Assembly (NCBI GenBank): GCA_020746875.1
Contig: JAGTJL010000002.1
Coordinates: 186,001 to 250,000, forward strand
Source: Rhexocercosporidium sp. MPI-PUGE-AT-0058
Lineage: Eukaryota > Ascomycota > Leotiomycetes > Helotiales
Length of the DNA stretch: 64,000 nucleotides
Direction: 5' to 3'
Below are positions 36,839 to 49,214 of this stretch, piece by piece. A program made the translations under genes and the position numbers. Below the pieces are notes generated by a model. It was not told the DNA's origin. It saw only the letters and a program-made list of their open reading frames with translations, and ran no database searches. The first letter of the stretch is position 1. Each line of letters starts with the position of its first letter.

Positions 36839-38482
36839 ATGGGGACTCTATTCCCCCACCACTCCTCAACAGGGCCACCTCCCTCCCATCTCGAAGTACT
36901 GGCCGCCTACCGCTCTTCATTCGCCTCCCTCGTCGAAAGAGGATCTCTCCGCCCGCTCGTCCTCCCCTACCACTTATACGGATGTCTGCTCCTGCTCCTC
37001 TACCTCTGCATACCCCACACACAGCAACCCATTGTCTATGCGTTGCGATGGCCGGTTTTGGGGGTTATTCTGGCATTCCAGTGGAAGACACTATGGGAGG
37101 CGACTAGTACAAGTATGGCGACTGGGTATGCGGCAGGGTTGGTGGCGGCTTGGGGTGCGGTTTGGAGTGTTACGTGGTTGGTGCTGAACAGGCCGCAGTT
37201 TGATGCGAAGAGGATTGATAGAAGGAGAAGGGTTGGGAGGTCGGGAGTTGAACGAGGGAAGGCAGAGGAGGTTCAGGGCAAAGAAGATACAAGGCAAGAG
37301 AATGGAAGGGCTACAGGACATACGAACGGATCTGCGGACTTGAAATACAGAGGGAAAGCAGAAGGGGAGACGAATGAGAAGCAGGAGCAAGACGATGCTG
37401 GGATGGAGTATTACTGGCAGACGTACCCAGACAACTTCCTCGAGCGCTTCACATGGACATCTGACCTTCTGATCAACTTTCGCGGTCCAGGATGGAACTG
37501 GGCTATTCCTCCTCTGCCTCCCATGCCACCATTTATCGAGAACCAGCTAGGAGAAGAAGTCACCGCCCAATCCATCTCTGGGAAATCCTCCATTGGACTA
37601 CAAAGATACGATACACATAGCGACTTAGCACGAGCACGCCTCCCAACCTTCGTATTGGGTTATTTCCTGCTCGACATCCTGAAAGTAGTCATGATGAAAG
37701 ACCCGTACTACATCTTCGGACCGAACACCTACGCACTCCCCGCCCATCTGCAAGGCTACTCACCAACAACACTGCAATTCATGCGGCAGGCAATAAGCTC
37801 GCTCGCCATAATCGTCTCTCTGGAAATGACCTTCATGCTCGCGCCTATCTTCCTGTGTCTGATCTGCGGTCCTGCGATCTTTGGTCTGCGCGCAGAATCG
37901 TGGTACTACTCCACCACCTGGGGATCATGGAGCAATGTCACACATAAAGGACTTAATGGTCTCTGGGGAGGATGGTGGCACCAAACCTTCCGGTTCGCGT
38001 TCTCCGCGCCGTCGAATTATCTCATCAAGAACGGATATGTGAAAGCTGGATCGCCGATGGCCAAATTCCTCGCCTTTGTTTCCGCATTTGGAATCTCGGG
38101 GATGCTGCATGCTGCTGGAAGTCTGAGCCAGTTCCCTCGCACGTATGCCAGTCACGCGCTTGTCTTTTTCATGCTGCAGGCTCTGGGGATAGTGGTTCAG
38201 ATGAGTGTCTGTTCTGCAGGTCATGGGGTGATTAGGAAGTCCCCAGCTGTGACGAGGAGAATGGGGAATTTCGTCTTTGTGTTTTGCTGGTTGTTCTATA
38301 CAGGGTCGTGGCTTATTGACGATTTTGCGAGGGGGGGTATTTGGCTGTATGAGCCTATTCCATTTAGTGTTTTGAGGGGCTTGGGGTTTGGTGAGAAGGG
38401 AGAGGGGTGGTGGTGTTGGGAGCATCTTGGAGTTGGGTGGTACAAGGGAAGGCATTGGTGGGAGAGTGGGATTGCTATTTAG
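36839..38482 (+). CDS. Wax-synthase-like membrane acyltransferase (MBOAT_2 type)
   Basis: A single uninterrupted frame of 547 residues. Several hydrophobic segments (for example LYGCLLLLLYLCIP, LVAAWGAVWSVTWLVL, AISSLAIIVSLEMTFMLAPI) surround a charged loop at about residues 120-190. Family motifs are WTSDLLINFRGPGWNW, FGLRAESWYYSTTWGSWSNV, LWGGWWHQTFRFAFS and the helix with the likely catalytic His, FGISGMLHAAG. This is the plan of fungal wax-synthase-domain proteins, the group that includes the trichothecene acetyltransferase TRI7, the terpenoid acetyltransferases and others. It should transfer an acyl group to a hydroxylated lipid or secondary metabolite in the ER membrane. Its substrate is unknown. 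No other biosynthetic genes sit beside it. Confidence 0.85.
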   Translation: MGTLFPHHSSTGPPPSHLEVLAAYRSSFASLVERGSLRPLVLPYHLYGCLLLLLYLCIPHTQQPIVYALRWPVLGVILAFQWKTLWEATSTSMATGYAAGLVAAWGAVWSVTWLVLNRPQFDAKRIDRRRRVGRSGVERGKAEEVQGKEDTRQENGRATGHTNGSADLKYRGKAEGETNEKQEQDDAGMEYYWQTYPDNFLERFTWTSDLLINFRGPGWNWAIPPLPPMPPFIENQLGEEVTAQSISGKSSIGLQRYDTHSDLARARLPTFVLGYFLLDILKVVMMKDPYYIFGPNTYALPAHLQGYSPTTLQFMRQAISSLAIIVSLEMTFMLAPIFLCLICGPAIFGLRAESWYYSTTWGSWSNVTHKGLNGLWGGWWHQTFRFAFSAPSNYLIKNGYVKAGSPMAKFLAFVSAFGISGMLHAAGSLSQFPRTYASHALVFFMLQALGIVVQMSVCSAGHGVIRKSPAVTRRMGNFVFVFCWLFYTGSWLIDDFARGGIWLYEPIPFSVLRGLGFGEKGEGWWCWEHLGVGWYKGRHWWESGIAI

Positions 38483-39836
38483 GTGTTTCGGTGCATTGGC
38501 ATGAGTTACTATACATGACTTTATGACGATAGAGGTGCATAGCATACGGTTGCCTGGGATTGCATAGCATTGGGTCACGGAAAAGTATCGTGTTTAGATG
38601 GCTGGGAATACGAGATATTAAGTAATGCATACTGTGCCGAACATCATCCAGTCTGCTCTATATTTGTTACTACAGAAAAAGGCACAGTCCGGTAGTTCTA
38701 ACACGCCTAGTCTCTCAAACTTATAAAGCAGAGAAACGGCTTTCAAATCCCCAGTTTACTTCAACCTTGCCATCCAAAGCTCACTTCTCAAAGACCTTTC
38801 TCGCCTGTCAGCCAGCCTTTAATTACATGCAAAGATCAAGATCTTAACTCCGATGATTAGAACCTCTTCAACTTGAAATGCGCAAGTGCAGTGCGTCTTG
38901 ACGTCGTTAGACTTCTCTCTCTTGGTCTCCCCTCGCTTAGTTGGCTTGCTTTTTCCACAACGCATACTGTTGATGTTACTTTTCTTGCTTACCTAAATAC
39001 TTTCTTACTATCGGCCGTACCCCCCTTCATCATTCTTCGAAATTCCAAATCCAGAAGATCAAGTAAGCACGTACTTGTACATGTAAGCATCAATGCGTGA
39101 TGTAAGCATCAATGTGTGAGCCGAGTCGGACGGCGCAAGCTAGCAGCGAGCAGCAAGTCAATCTCACCAAGATCAAAGTTAAATAAGTATCGACGAGGTA
39201 GTATCTACGCCCTATTCATGAAAGCAGCACCGGGATCAACTCAACAATGAAGAGGAGGAAGAGATAAAGTTATTTCTGTATAGTAGGTATATCATACTCC
39301 AGTTGCCACTAGATACAACCAGCCAACCAAGCATCTCCTTTCTGTTCGTTCCTCAGCCACTGTATTCAATTTGATCACCTCTAACCAAAAGCCAAAACTC
39401 CACAAGAGAACTTCGCGCCGATCCGAATCCGATCCGATCCATCATTGCCCGTCTAGCTCCAGAACAAGTCAAGCAAGCAAGCAAAAAACCACCCAGCCAC
39501 TCCAATGCACCAAAAGAGACACACACAAGACGAAAAGCCCGTCCATTTTCAAAAAGACAAGCACCTCCCAAGCCGACCCCAAGCAATATCCATATTCCGT
39601 CCAACCGACAAAATGCAAGGTCCAGGTTCCCCTCGTTGTTCTCATGGCTGGGCAAATCGATCGAAGGTTCCATAATTCCAGTCTGTATTCCTACTCGCTG
39701 GCGATCTTCCTTATCTTCCTGACGGCAGAAGTGGCAACTATTCGATACTCTACAGTCCCCTCTCGACTTCCTTCCGTTTCGGGAGAAGGAAAGAAGCGTC
39801 GTATACCACAAAAGAGGAGCGTCAGTCATGAATCGA
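38483..39836. other. Intergenic, convergent ends, no gene seen
   Basis: About 1.35 kb. Overlapping frames of up to 197 codons on both strands at 39353-39946 have low-complexity composition and no family match. A small imperfect duplication (GTAAGCATCAATG) occurs at about 39080-39116. Confidence 0.55.
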
Positions 39837-41552
39837 CTACTCTTCCTCATAGTCTTTTTCTTTGTCATTTTTACCCGGGCCTTCCTTGCGAATCGGGATC
39901 TTGATGCCCTGCGTAGCAAAGCACTTGCTAAGATTTGTGCTCTCAACTACGCCGGGGAATCGCTTGGCCGAGTAGACGTGGAAGACATCGCTGAAGCAGG
40001 AGGCGAGTACAGGAGCAACCGTTTTGTTTGTGGTCAAGGTAGTGGCAGCGCCAGGGTTGCTGGGGGAAACAGGGACGCCGACGTTAACGAACGAGAACCG
40101 AAGTCTAGAGCAAGATGTAAGTCACTGTTTCAGCCGCTGAAAGGAACTAGACTCACCTGAAGTGGCCTTCGGTACGGATGGACAGATCCTGCAAGACAAA
40201 CCAGATACCGATCCGATCATCGGGATCGCAAAGCCGGAATGCACTAGCTGCAAGACTACCGATCAGGTTACGAGTGAACATTCCCTGTGGAGCTGAATTG
40301 TTGATCGGCCCCCTAGCAACAGGCATCTCATGCGGAGAGAATGTTCGAGGGCCACCCGATCCGTAAGCTTGCTGACCTTGCGATGGGTAATCCATGGAAC
40401 CGGAGCCAGCCGCCGTGGGATAATACGATGACGCTCCGGAAGGCTGCGAATAGCCATTCTGGGGTGGGTAAGCTGCCCCGTTAGTGGCTGGTGGGTAGTT
40501 GTTTGAATAGTAGGATTGTGATCCGCCTTGGGGAGCAGCGTAGGCGTTGACTTGAGGTGGTCCTGGATACGGATTGTACGATGCAGGCTGGCCGCCTTGT
40601 CCAGATTCGGCCTTGAATACGTTGGATTGAGGCATGATGTTTGAGTAGGCTGGAGTCATAGTAATGTCCTGGAAAGAGACCGGCGTGGTGGATGATATCG
40701 AAGGAGACGTATTAGAATGGCGAACCATATTCACCTCATCTCTGCCATTCTCGTGCCAGAGGTCAGTACTGATCACGAACATACCATGGTCGACATCACT
40801 TCCTTTGTTAGCACAGCTCAAACTCAGTTCTCAATTGGTGGACCTACTTGCAATCGACCTCTTTTCCACTCGCTACGTCTGTGATGACCAGTTTCACACA
40901 TGGGGGCGGGGTGATGGGTCGACGATCCTGATATTGTGTTAGCAACATCCCGACACCAATCGAGTGCTCATACCTTGTCCCCAAAACCGCACATTCGAGC
41001 TCTTTGTGGCTGCTGTACAACAAAAAGCCTAGAACTGTCAGCGGCGATTATCAAGCTGTCGAGAGCCACCTACTCGTATTTCCGTCCATCTAGAATCATG
41101 GATCGCCCTGCTGGATGTTCAGCAGCTGGCTGGACACCTGGAGCCAGTGGTGCCAACTCGCCGCCGTGCAGTCCCTCTGGTGGTCCCGACGTTGGCGGTC
41201 CCGAGCTGTAGTAGTTTCCCTGTGAAGGGTCTTGTGGAGGACCAGACGAGGGTGGAAGTTGGTTGGGGTAGTAGTGAGTTTGTGGTGGCCCGCTTATTTG
41301 CGATGGCATAGGAGGCATGGGAGGCATTTGGGGGTACTGGGCTCCATTGGCATGGCCATTTCCATTCGGATGGAAAACTCCATTGGCATGACCATTTCCC
41401 CCATTTGCATGGCCATTCCCATTCCCATTGGTATTGCCATTGCCATTCTGGGTAGGGCGATATGGATGGTCGTTATGGTTCGTCATAGCGGTTCGAGTAT
41501 CGTAGTGCTGTGGAGGCGGGGGCGAATGATATGGTTGCTGGTACTGCTGCAT
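39837..41552 (-). CDS. velB: Velvet regulator VelB
   Basis: Five exons, 41074-41552, 40974-41028, 40848-40927, 40157-40798 and 39837-40104, give 507 residues. The N-terminus is low complexity (Gln/Pro and Asn-Gly-His-Ala repeats). The velvet domain begins MILDGRKYELFVVQQPQRAR, then MCGFGDKDRRPITPPPCVKL and DHGMFVISTDLW. A long Pro/Tyr/Gly-rich insertion splits it, and it resumes with GMFTRNLIGSLAASAFRL and VLASCFSDVFHVYSAKRFPG. The split velvet domain is diagnostic of VelB rather than VeA, VosA or VelC. VelB joins VeA and LaeA in the nucleus in the dark to couple development with secondary metabolism. All intron phases close; the start is the first ATG before the Gln-rich tract. Confidence 0.95.
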
Positions 41553-44500
41553 GGCAGTAGGGCGCGTTAACAGAAGCTTTGGTTGAAGCTTTGGAGGAGG
41601 TAGATAAATAGTTGTCGCAGCTAGAAAGTCGATTTGAAGATTTGAGGCTGGTAACAATCGTCCTATCCTGTCCTGTCCTGTCCTGCGAGTAGGCAAGTCG
41701 ACTTACAGTACAAGTCTTGGGTAATCGCGGCAGCCGCGATCGCAGACAAGCGCAGCGAAGCGCAACGCCCCAAGTCCAAGTGGGAGGTACAAAGACTTGT
41801 GTTGTACTACTCTGTGTCGTTCGAAGGTCGAGGGTCTCGATTGTTCTCGGCTCGAATCTTACGACTGACTCGACTATGGCGTTTGCGATTGACGCAAGGC
41901 TTGTACAAGTTGTGGCGATCGGGATAAGGAGGTCGTGAGGGGCGGAGGAGCGGCGGAGCAGAGTGGCGGGCAAGCCGAAGCTTTAAGTGGTCCGTACCAG
42001 TGTAGCAGATCAAAGACTAGCAGCGTTCTTGGTTGTTGAACTGATGTTGGCGGATCTAGAGAGTAAGTGAGTAAAAACTTAAGTGAGTGAGTGAGTGGGT
42101 GAGTGAAGGAGGATGAAGATGGTGGAGCAGCAGAGTAACTTAGTCGTCAAAAGGCAAGGTAAGGTCAGGTAGGGAGATGTGGAGAGAGGGTTGACTGACG
42201 GGCTGGCGGGCTGTCTTGTCTGTGTGTGCTCCAGTCTAGTCTGCTCAAGGGTTGGTGTGGGCACGCACAGCGCAGTATTCTGCTTCTGCTCCGACGGAGG
42301 TTTATCTCGACAAAGTTAGTAGAAGGGATGACGATCTCCCGGAGCTTGGAGCAGCGCCCGGCGTGAGCGAAGCGTGTGCGTAATGTAATAGCGTATGAGG
42401 ATGAGATGAACGAGGTGGTGGAACAGGGCCGAAAAAAGGTGTGCGTGCGTGCGCAAAGTAAGGGGCCACAACGATGCAACGATGCAACAGAGGGACTGAA
42501 CAAGTGAGTAGGCGAGTTGCAGATGAAGATCTATCTGTATCCTCGCTTGGAGTATGAGCCAGACTCGTAACGAGGGCTTTGAAGGGAAGCGAAGAAAAGT
42601 CAAGTCAATGGAGAAGGATGAGGATGAGGATGAGGCGGGTGCAGTTCTTGTAGTCCTCTGCAGGCAGGTGGAAATTGTTACCTACCTTAGTCTTTGCTCC
42701 CAGTATCATGTTCAAGTCCTGTATTATTATCAATACTATTATGCAGATGTGCGTGCGGGCATGCGCATGCAAAGGCAAGCCATCCTCCCAGCCAGCCAGG
42801 TGTGCTTCTCTTAATTAAGCTCCATCCTAGAACTATCATAGGCCACCACGGACCTGTCTTCGGGATCCCAAACACTACTTCAGTACTTCTCCTACTGTTC
42901 TTGCGCATGTCCTATCCTATTCCCGTGGCTTTGGATTGGGTCTTTTCATCCGTGTTCAGGCCGGCATATCTCGTTCCTGACGGAACTTTTATTGATTATT
43001 CCCGAACTCTATCCTGCCCGCCACCACTCGATCGCTTGCACTGCACTGCTGTACAGAAAAGCAAAAGCAGTTGCTCGGGATACCCCATTCGTGAGGTGAT
43101 GCAGCCGAGTGCTTTAAGCAAAATTCAATATGACCGATGCCCACCACTTGCATGCTGTCTCTGCTTCCCCAGCCATGGGCATGGGAGTGGTTGGAGCGGC
43201 TGTGGTGTTTTTTTTTCCCGCGATGGACGTTAAACTCTGATGGTGGTGGTTCCGTTGCCTTGGGTTTTGCCTACTGTCCGACTACTCCGACTGTACAGGG
43301 TCTAGGGACTGCCGGCTATGCAGCTGTCCTGCAGCTGTGAGAGCTAGGGGAAGGAGGCAGAGGCAGAGGCAGACTACGCGGACAGACTTGGAAAAGGGAT
43401 TTGATATTTCCCTCAATATCATAATGACAAGGACTTGAAATAACACTTCTGAAGTGTACTGTACTGTAGGTAAATCTGGAAAGTTCACACTTGAGTAGGC
43501 CCTTGAAAGATAGTCAGTCGCTTTTGGCAGCATTGCGGGGTGCGATGGGGATGGGAAAGATGGTGCGCCTATCGAGTGGCGTGGGTTGTTCAGGGGGTGG
43601 GAACGTGTAAAGAGAACACAACATGAGTTGAGCATGTTCTAATTCCCTATACTATTCTAATCGGCCACTATTCTCCTGGCAAATCATCATCCGAACATTC
43701 TCATCATTCACAATATATTCTCTATTCATTCTATGTACTGTACATCTAGAATAAGAGGACATAAATAGAGAAATGTTCGCCTTCCGTTGCAGCCGCCCCC
43801 TCAACCATGTAAATCAATCTGCATTTAGACTTCTCTCGGTACACAACGACTTCCTATTGGTACCGGATTTATACCGTCTTCGGAACCTAAGTCTTTCCCT
43901 ACGTCTACGTATCCTCCTTTTGGTTTTCTTTTTCTCTTCCCGTTGCACCCGTAGCCAATTATCAAACGTCACTCAACTTCACAAACCCATCGAGACCAAC
44001 CTTTCTTTCCCCTCATCTTCCGCTCACTCAAATCAGTACTGTAAAATATCCACCACCTGGCCACGTCTTCCACAACCCCTCCTCAATCAATCTACTGCGA
44101 TAAGAAACAACCCAATCAGCTCTCCAGAATCCTGTGTAACCATGTCTCACCTTCGTGCAGTTCGAAGCTGCACGACACAGATTCCTTGCAGGTATACGGC
44201 TCTCCTCTAGTCCTCGTTGGCCACGGGCATGAGTCTGCATTTCCGTGGCCACCCGACTTCGAGGACTTGGGCCGATGCGAATGTAACCCTAGGTTATAAA
44301 TCTCCTGCTATGCCACCTTTTGTGGCCGATGCAAGCGCAACAGCAACAGCCTTATGGTGGGGCAGAAGCCTTCGGAGGAACGCCTTCTGTCTTCAGCTCG
44401 CTAAAGACTGACCAATTGCACAGCAATTAGTCTTTTCGGTACGTTTCTCCATCCTTGTGCTTTGTTGTTCGAAACACCAACATGCCAGATTCTCAACAGC

Positions 44501-47500
44501 TTTGCTGTTATCTATTTCTGAGCCGAACCAACGGTCACTGAGCCGTGGAGCACAACAGGCATGGTACTCACAACAATGCCGTAATAACCAATATGAGTCT
44601 TCAGCGATCAAGTATGCACCGTTTCATGGGAACTAACGCCGAGAGACAACACGGTGAGCCGAGTCCATGGAATACCAATTTCTGAACATCAGTCCGTATC
44701 TTGTTGGCCTTCGAACCGTGATCCTTGCGAGATCGAGTACCGGATTCGGCTTCCCGAGAATGGAATGGCAATCGAGAATTCTTCCTTGTTTAGTAACCTC
44801 TACAGTCCTGCATTTTTGCTCTAGCTTCGACTTCTCACGTTGCTGTGCGATGCTGTTTTTATATCATAAGTCACGTGTGGGTGACGGTTGGAAGTTCGGC
44901 CGTCTCGGCCGTAGTGTCTAAAAGACTACAGTTCTAGACTTCGATACACAAAGAGCTGCTTCATTGTCCCAACATCTTGGAACAAATCTCCATTCATGCA
45001 TGGAACTTTAGTCTCCCAGCAGATCCTTCCCAAGATGGACGAAAAACGCACTCGTGTCACAACATGGCGGCAAGCACGAACAGACACAGGTGGGAACAAA
45101 TTAAGTCGATCCAGGATCCCGGTCTATCACATTATAAAGCTGCTCTCATCTTCATAGAACCGTACGATGATTAAGGCACCATCACACTACCCCATGATCA
45201 TCGATCGATGCGGCATGGATGGGAAGCTTATCAAGCCCAGCGTAGAACAACGTCCGTCCCAACACCTGCACGCTCTGCATGGTACAACACACTCTGCGGG
45301 ATTCAGGGTGCAGGACTACGTCTTCCGTGTCACCGAGCAGCTTCGGCTATGTGCCGATATGGCTCGAGGAATCGTATTGCGGATTCAACATCAGTCATGT
45401 GGAGGTACCGTGTCTAAGCTTCGGCTTCCCATTCTAGGATTTCAATGACTTGACCCATTATTTCAAAAGTCTGCTACTGGCTACTCAAACGAGCTATACT
45501 CCCAAATTTGCAAAAAGAAATAAAAAAGATTCCCCCACAGCTTGGGAGTGGCAAAAAGCAATCTGGCTGCCTACACCTGTCAAAGATGGCACGTCTCCCC
45601 CAGTACTTGGATACATGCAAGCTCATCCAGATTAAGCTCCCGTACTGCAATGTGGAGGATATAGTAGATGTGATAGGAAAGTTGTTGGATTATCTTCCAC
45701 AAAGAGAAGAATGTCTTGATATCAAACAATCGGCTTCTGATCTCGTCAAGATTCGCTCAGACCCTCTTTGTCAGGATTCACTCTAAGAAATTCTCCCCGA
45801 TATGCAGGACTCTATCTTAGGAGCTCGATCGTACATTATATTTTCTCTCATCGAGCATCAGAGGTGCAAATCGATACAGATTAGGTGACCGGCTGGTTGT
45901 CATGGAATGACCAATCCCAAAGCACCATTCACTTCCCCGCTTTGTATGACTGCCGCTGAAATCGAGCCTTTGGCGTAAAGTAAAGATGGGGATTCGCAGA
46001 AAGTACATTGAGAACCCTTATCGTGCTCCTTTCGCAAAATTAGCGGTCTGAATGATATGCCTGTTGGTGGCAATATACCGTCTCCCGTTGATGTCTCTCG
46101 TCTAATTTCACTTGGTGACTAAATAACAGAGCAACGAGCAAACAATGTATTCCGGAGTCAGCAAATATGATGAATGGTTTCCAATTCCAAAATAGAGCCC
46201 ATTCGTCCATAGATGAACCAACAGACTTTTCTCTTTCATCCTCCATCCACTATCCCAAGTTGCGATTCCCCTTTCAAAGTCCCACCCAAGTCACCATCCA
46301 AGTCTTAGCGAGAAGGCACTAGCAAGTTACGAATCTACCAATCACCCCATCTCATTCCGCTGACAAGAGAGCTTAGTTATCAGTCCTGCCATCATCTGAT
46401 TCGCGGCGATATACGCGAGATGCCCTTACTCGACTTTTGGTTGCTCTAGCGTATCAATAAGAAAGGGAGGATCATGACACAGATGAAGGAGAATTGTACA
46501 CTGAACCCAGAGTGTAGTGTTCCTTTTCAAGCGCTGTTAAAAAGAAGGACGAACTCACTCCACCCCACTTCGTCGCCTCTTCTTAATGCTCGCCTAATAA
46601 AAGGGGAAGCAGGCAGAAGTAAATGCCAAACTTGAGCCGACACAACACCAGCTGGGCACCCTACCAAAAGTCCTATCAACCAAGTCCAACCTGTGCCAGA
46701 CAATAAATAAAAACCTTCTATCCAGAGCTCTATATTCCCATCCCATCATTTACAAACAATGACCCTGCTCCGTTCCTATTTCTGTAGCCGAGGAGTCCGA
46801 CACATCGCATCGTGCGTCTGCAAGGCAAAGTTCGCGCTCGTCGCGGGGGGCTGACCTCTTAAGCGCCGAGTGGACAGGTAAGGTCTCTAAATATAGCCCC
46901 CACCTTCCTCTTTCTCCAGAGGTACTGTACCTCTACCAAGTCTGTTTTTGGCACCGTATTCACTGTTCTAGATGTGCCTAGTTTGAGCTTTGACTTCACC
47001 TTACTTCGTCTTATCATGTTTGTTTGGTCTGTATCTTCTCCACTCCATTCTGGGTAATGCCATGGTTTAGATAGAGCTCCAGACCAGATATTTGTACATC
47101 AACACAATAAATCAATACGATTCAACAAACACTGGTCTTGGTACCGGTAGCAAACCGGTGTATGTTAGAATCCACACTCGCCCATTTCCCAGTCCCTAAA
47201 TTATTCTTGTTCTCGTTGATATTGTTGATGGCTTTGTGGCGCACAGATTTGTCACCCGAGAAGCTGGGTTCTTGTTTACCTCGGTTTAGCATCGTCATCG
47301 TGGGGGGGGGGGGGGGGGGGGGGGGTGTAAACACAGAGGCAAACGAGCGGATGGCCTGCTACTAAAGTCGACATTTAGCGAGCCTGCTATGGGGACTTAA
47401 TATTGAGAGAAAACTGCTTGACAGGCAACAGTATCAAAACAGTGACCTGCCTTTTCCACTCTTCATATCAACGGGTGGAGAGTTGTAGATCATCACGGAT

Positions 47501-48505
47501 GATTGAATGTGCAAAGCCGTAGGACATGATATATGGCATGGAATTACGCTACTCAACCAGGCATTAATGCGAGATACCATCATCTATCACGATTCAAACT
47601 TCGAAACCGAGCAGACCCTTGGTTTCTCTGACAAAGTCGACGGGTCAAACATTGTCATGAAAGCAGCAAGAAATATTTCAATTCCTCAAAGTAGATCGAG
47701 GGATAGGCTGGACGCCCTATCACGGATTGGTTCGACTTACATGTTCCGAGCAAGAGTGGTTACTTGACTTCCAAGCATATCCCGGTTCTTTGGCGATATG
47801 AAATATACAGTCTGGCGTGCTCATCAAACCAAGCCACAATTGTATCAGACAACTCCATTTACAACCCCTAACCTTGATCGTAGTGCTTGAATACAAACGC
47901 AGATATGCAACTGACCGAATAAGCACCCTGGAATCCAACCATGCAGCTGAATTCTGTACAAGAAAAGGAGCTGTCTCCCCATCAGGATTTCTTGGTAGTG
48001 ACGAGACTGTGTCTGACATTGAGCAGCCTGAGTTTTCTTCTTTGAGAAATTGGTCATACACCTTACTCGCTCTCCTCGACCAAACGATAAGAGGAGAATG
48101 GAGGCTGAAAGACCACCTTAACCCCAAAAAAAAATTGTTCATTGACAACAGACAGAGTGAACGGTCGAAACAAAGCTAGTGAAATACATCCAAGGGCAAA
48201 TTGCAGGTTCATCGAAGCAAAAAGTCCAAGCGAGTATAAGGCTAATTGTGATTATTCTTGTGGCAAGAGTGCTAATTATTATTAGACCATTCAAATCCTT
48301 GTCGATGCAGAAAAGAGTCAATGAATGAAGCCAAGACAAGCATGAACTTCAGAAACCGTACAAAGGAATCAAGAGAAGCCAACAATTAGTAAAGCAAACG
48401 AAACGCCGGGTATCTCACACACCAACCCATCCCCGAACCGCAATACCTCCAAAACATCCTCAAAATCCACCCTCGCGTGGTTTATCTCAAAGGCCACCCG
48501 AATGC
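41553..48505. other. About 7 kb without a recognisable gene
   Basis: The part next to velB (to about 43.5 kb) is full of simple repeats (GTGAGTGAGTGAGTG near 42085, GGCAGAGGCAGA near 43355) and pyrimidine tracts. It probably contains the long promoter and leader common in velvet genes. Farther right only short frames occur; the best is a 92-codon plus-strand one at 45508-45786 with no known family. Non-coding RNAs or small secreted proteins could be present but cannot be shown. Confidence 0.5.
47302..47325 (+). repeat. Poly-G tract of about 24 bases
   Basis: An uninterrupted run of about 24 G residues. Length is approximate because such runs are error-prone in sequencing. Confidence 0.9.
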
Positions 48506-49214
48506 TTATTTCCCAATCTTTCCCATAAGCCACTCCTTCCCCCTATCCGCAAGGCCCTTACTCTTCTCATTGTCCGTCTTAGCAGGCTTAGCACCAGGCA
48601 CAAGTCCCTGTCGACCATCCTCACTCCTGTCATCACCCACAGCACTCTCCCACTTCGCGTTGTCTTTCTTCGCGTTCTCGATATCGGCTGCGGAGGGCTT
48701 GAAGACGTTCGCTGCGCCGCCGCGGCCGACGTGTGTGTTGTTTCCAGATTCGCGGCGGGGGTGACTGGGTGTTTGTTAGAATGCGTGGTTTGAGGAGGGG
48801 ATTGGTAGCAAGAAGAGAAGGGAACATACGCAACGACATCTTGCGCCCGTCTAGCTTCCAGCGCATCAGTGTTCTTGGCCATATTTCCACTCCCTCCTCG
48901 GCCTGTGGTGTACATCTCGCTCTTAAGAGTTGGGGTCTCGAGGTTGACGGGTGTGTCATCTGAAGAGGATACGCCGATATTGCCTGTTTGCTCGTGTCAG
49001 TCCTAGCTCGTTTTCTCTTCTACATAACTTCTTGGTTCTGGTCTTAGAAGTTGCGCTTGCATTTCTTTCCGGAGTTGAGATAGGGAAGAGAGGTACAGTA
49101 TTGGAAATTAGACTTACCGGCTCCGCCACGGCCATGAGAAAGAGCAGCTCTCTTTTGGGAGTTGTTGCTGTCTCTGCGACCGGTCTCGCTGAGGGATTTG
49201 GGGATTGCTGCCAT
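48506..49214 (-). CDS. DUF3602 (GRGG-repeat) protein
   Basis: Three exons, 49118-49214, 48830-48983 and 48506-48764, give 169 residues. The fungal DUF3602 hallmark is seen three times: HGRGGAGNI, TTGRGGSGNM and VGRGGAANVF, each with the glycine/arginine turn. The C-terminus is Lys/Glu rich (LADRGKEWLMGKIGK). These small, disordered proteins are widespread in ascomycetes and have no established function; some are stress-induced. The first intron is 134 bp and falls inside the first GRGG motif. All phases close. Confidence 0.88.

Noticed and set aside
36567..37187. A 206-codon plus-strand frame
   Set aside because: It overlaps the start of the wax-synthase-like gene in another phase and has no domain.
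39353..39946. Overlapping long frames on both strands
   Set aside because: Biased, low-complexity translations, no splice-supported extension and no family match; taken as composition effects.
43773..44210. A 145-codon frame in the gene-poor region
   Set aside because: Ser/Leu/Arg-rich translation of pyrimidine-rich DNA, no family resemblance.
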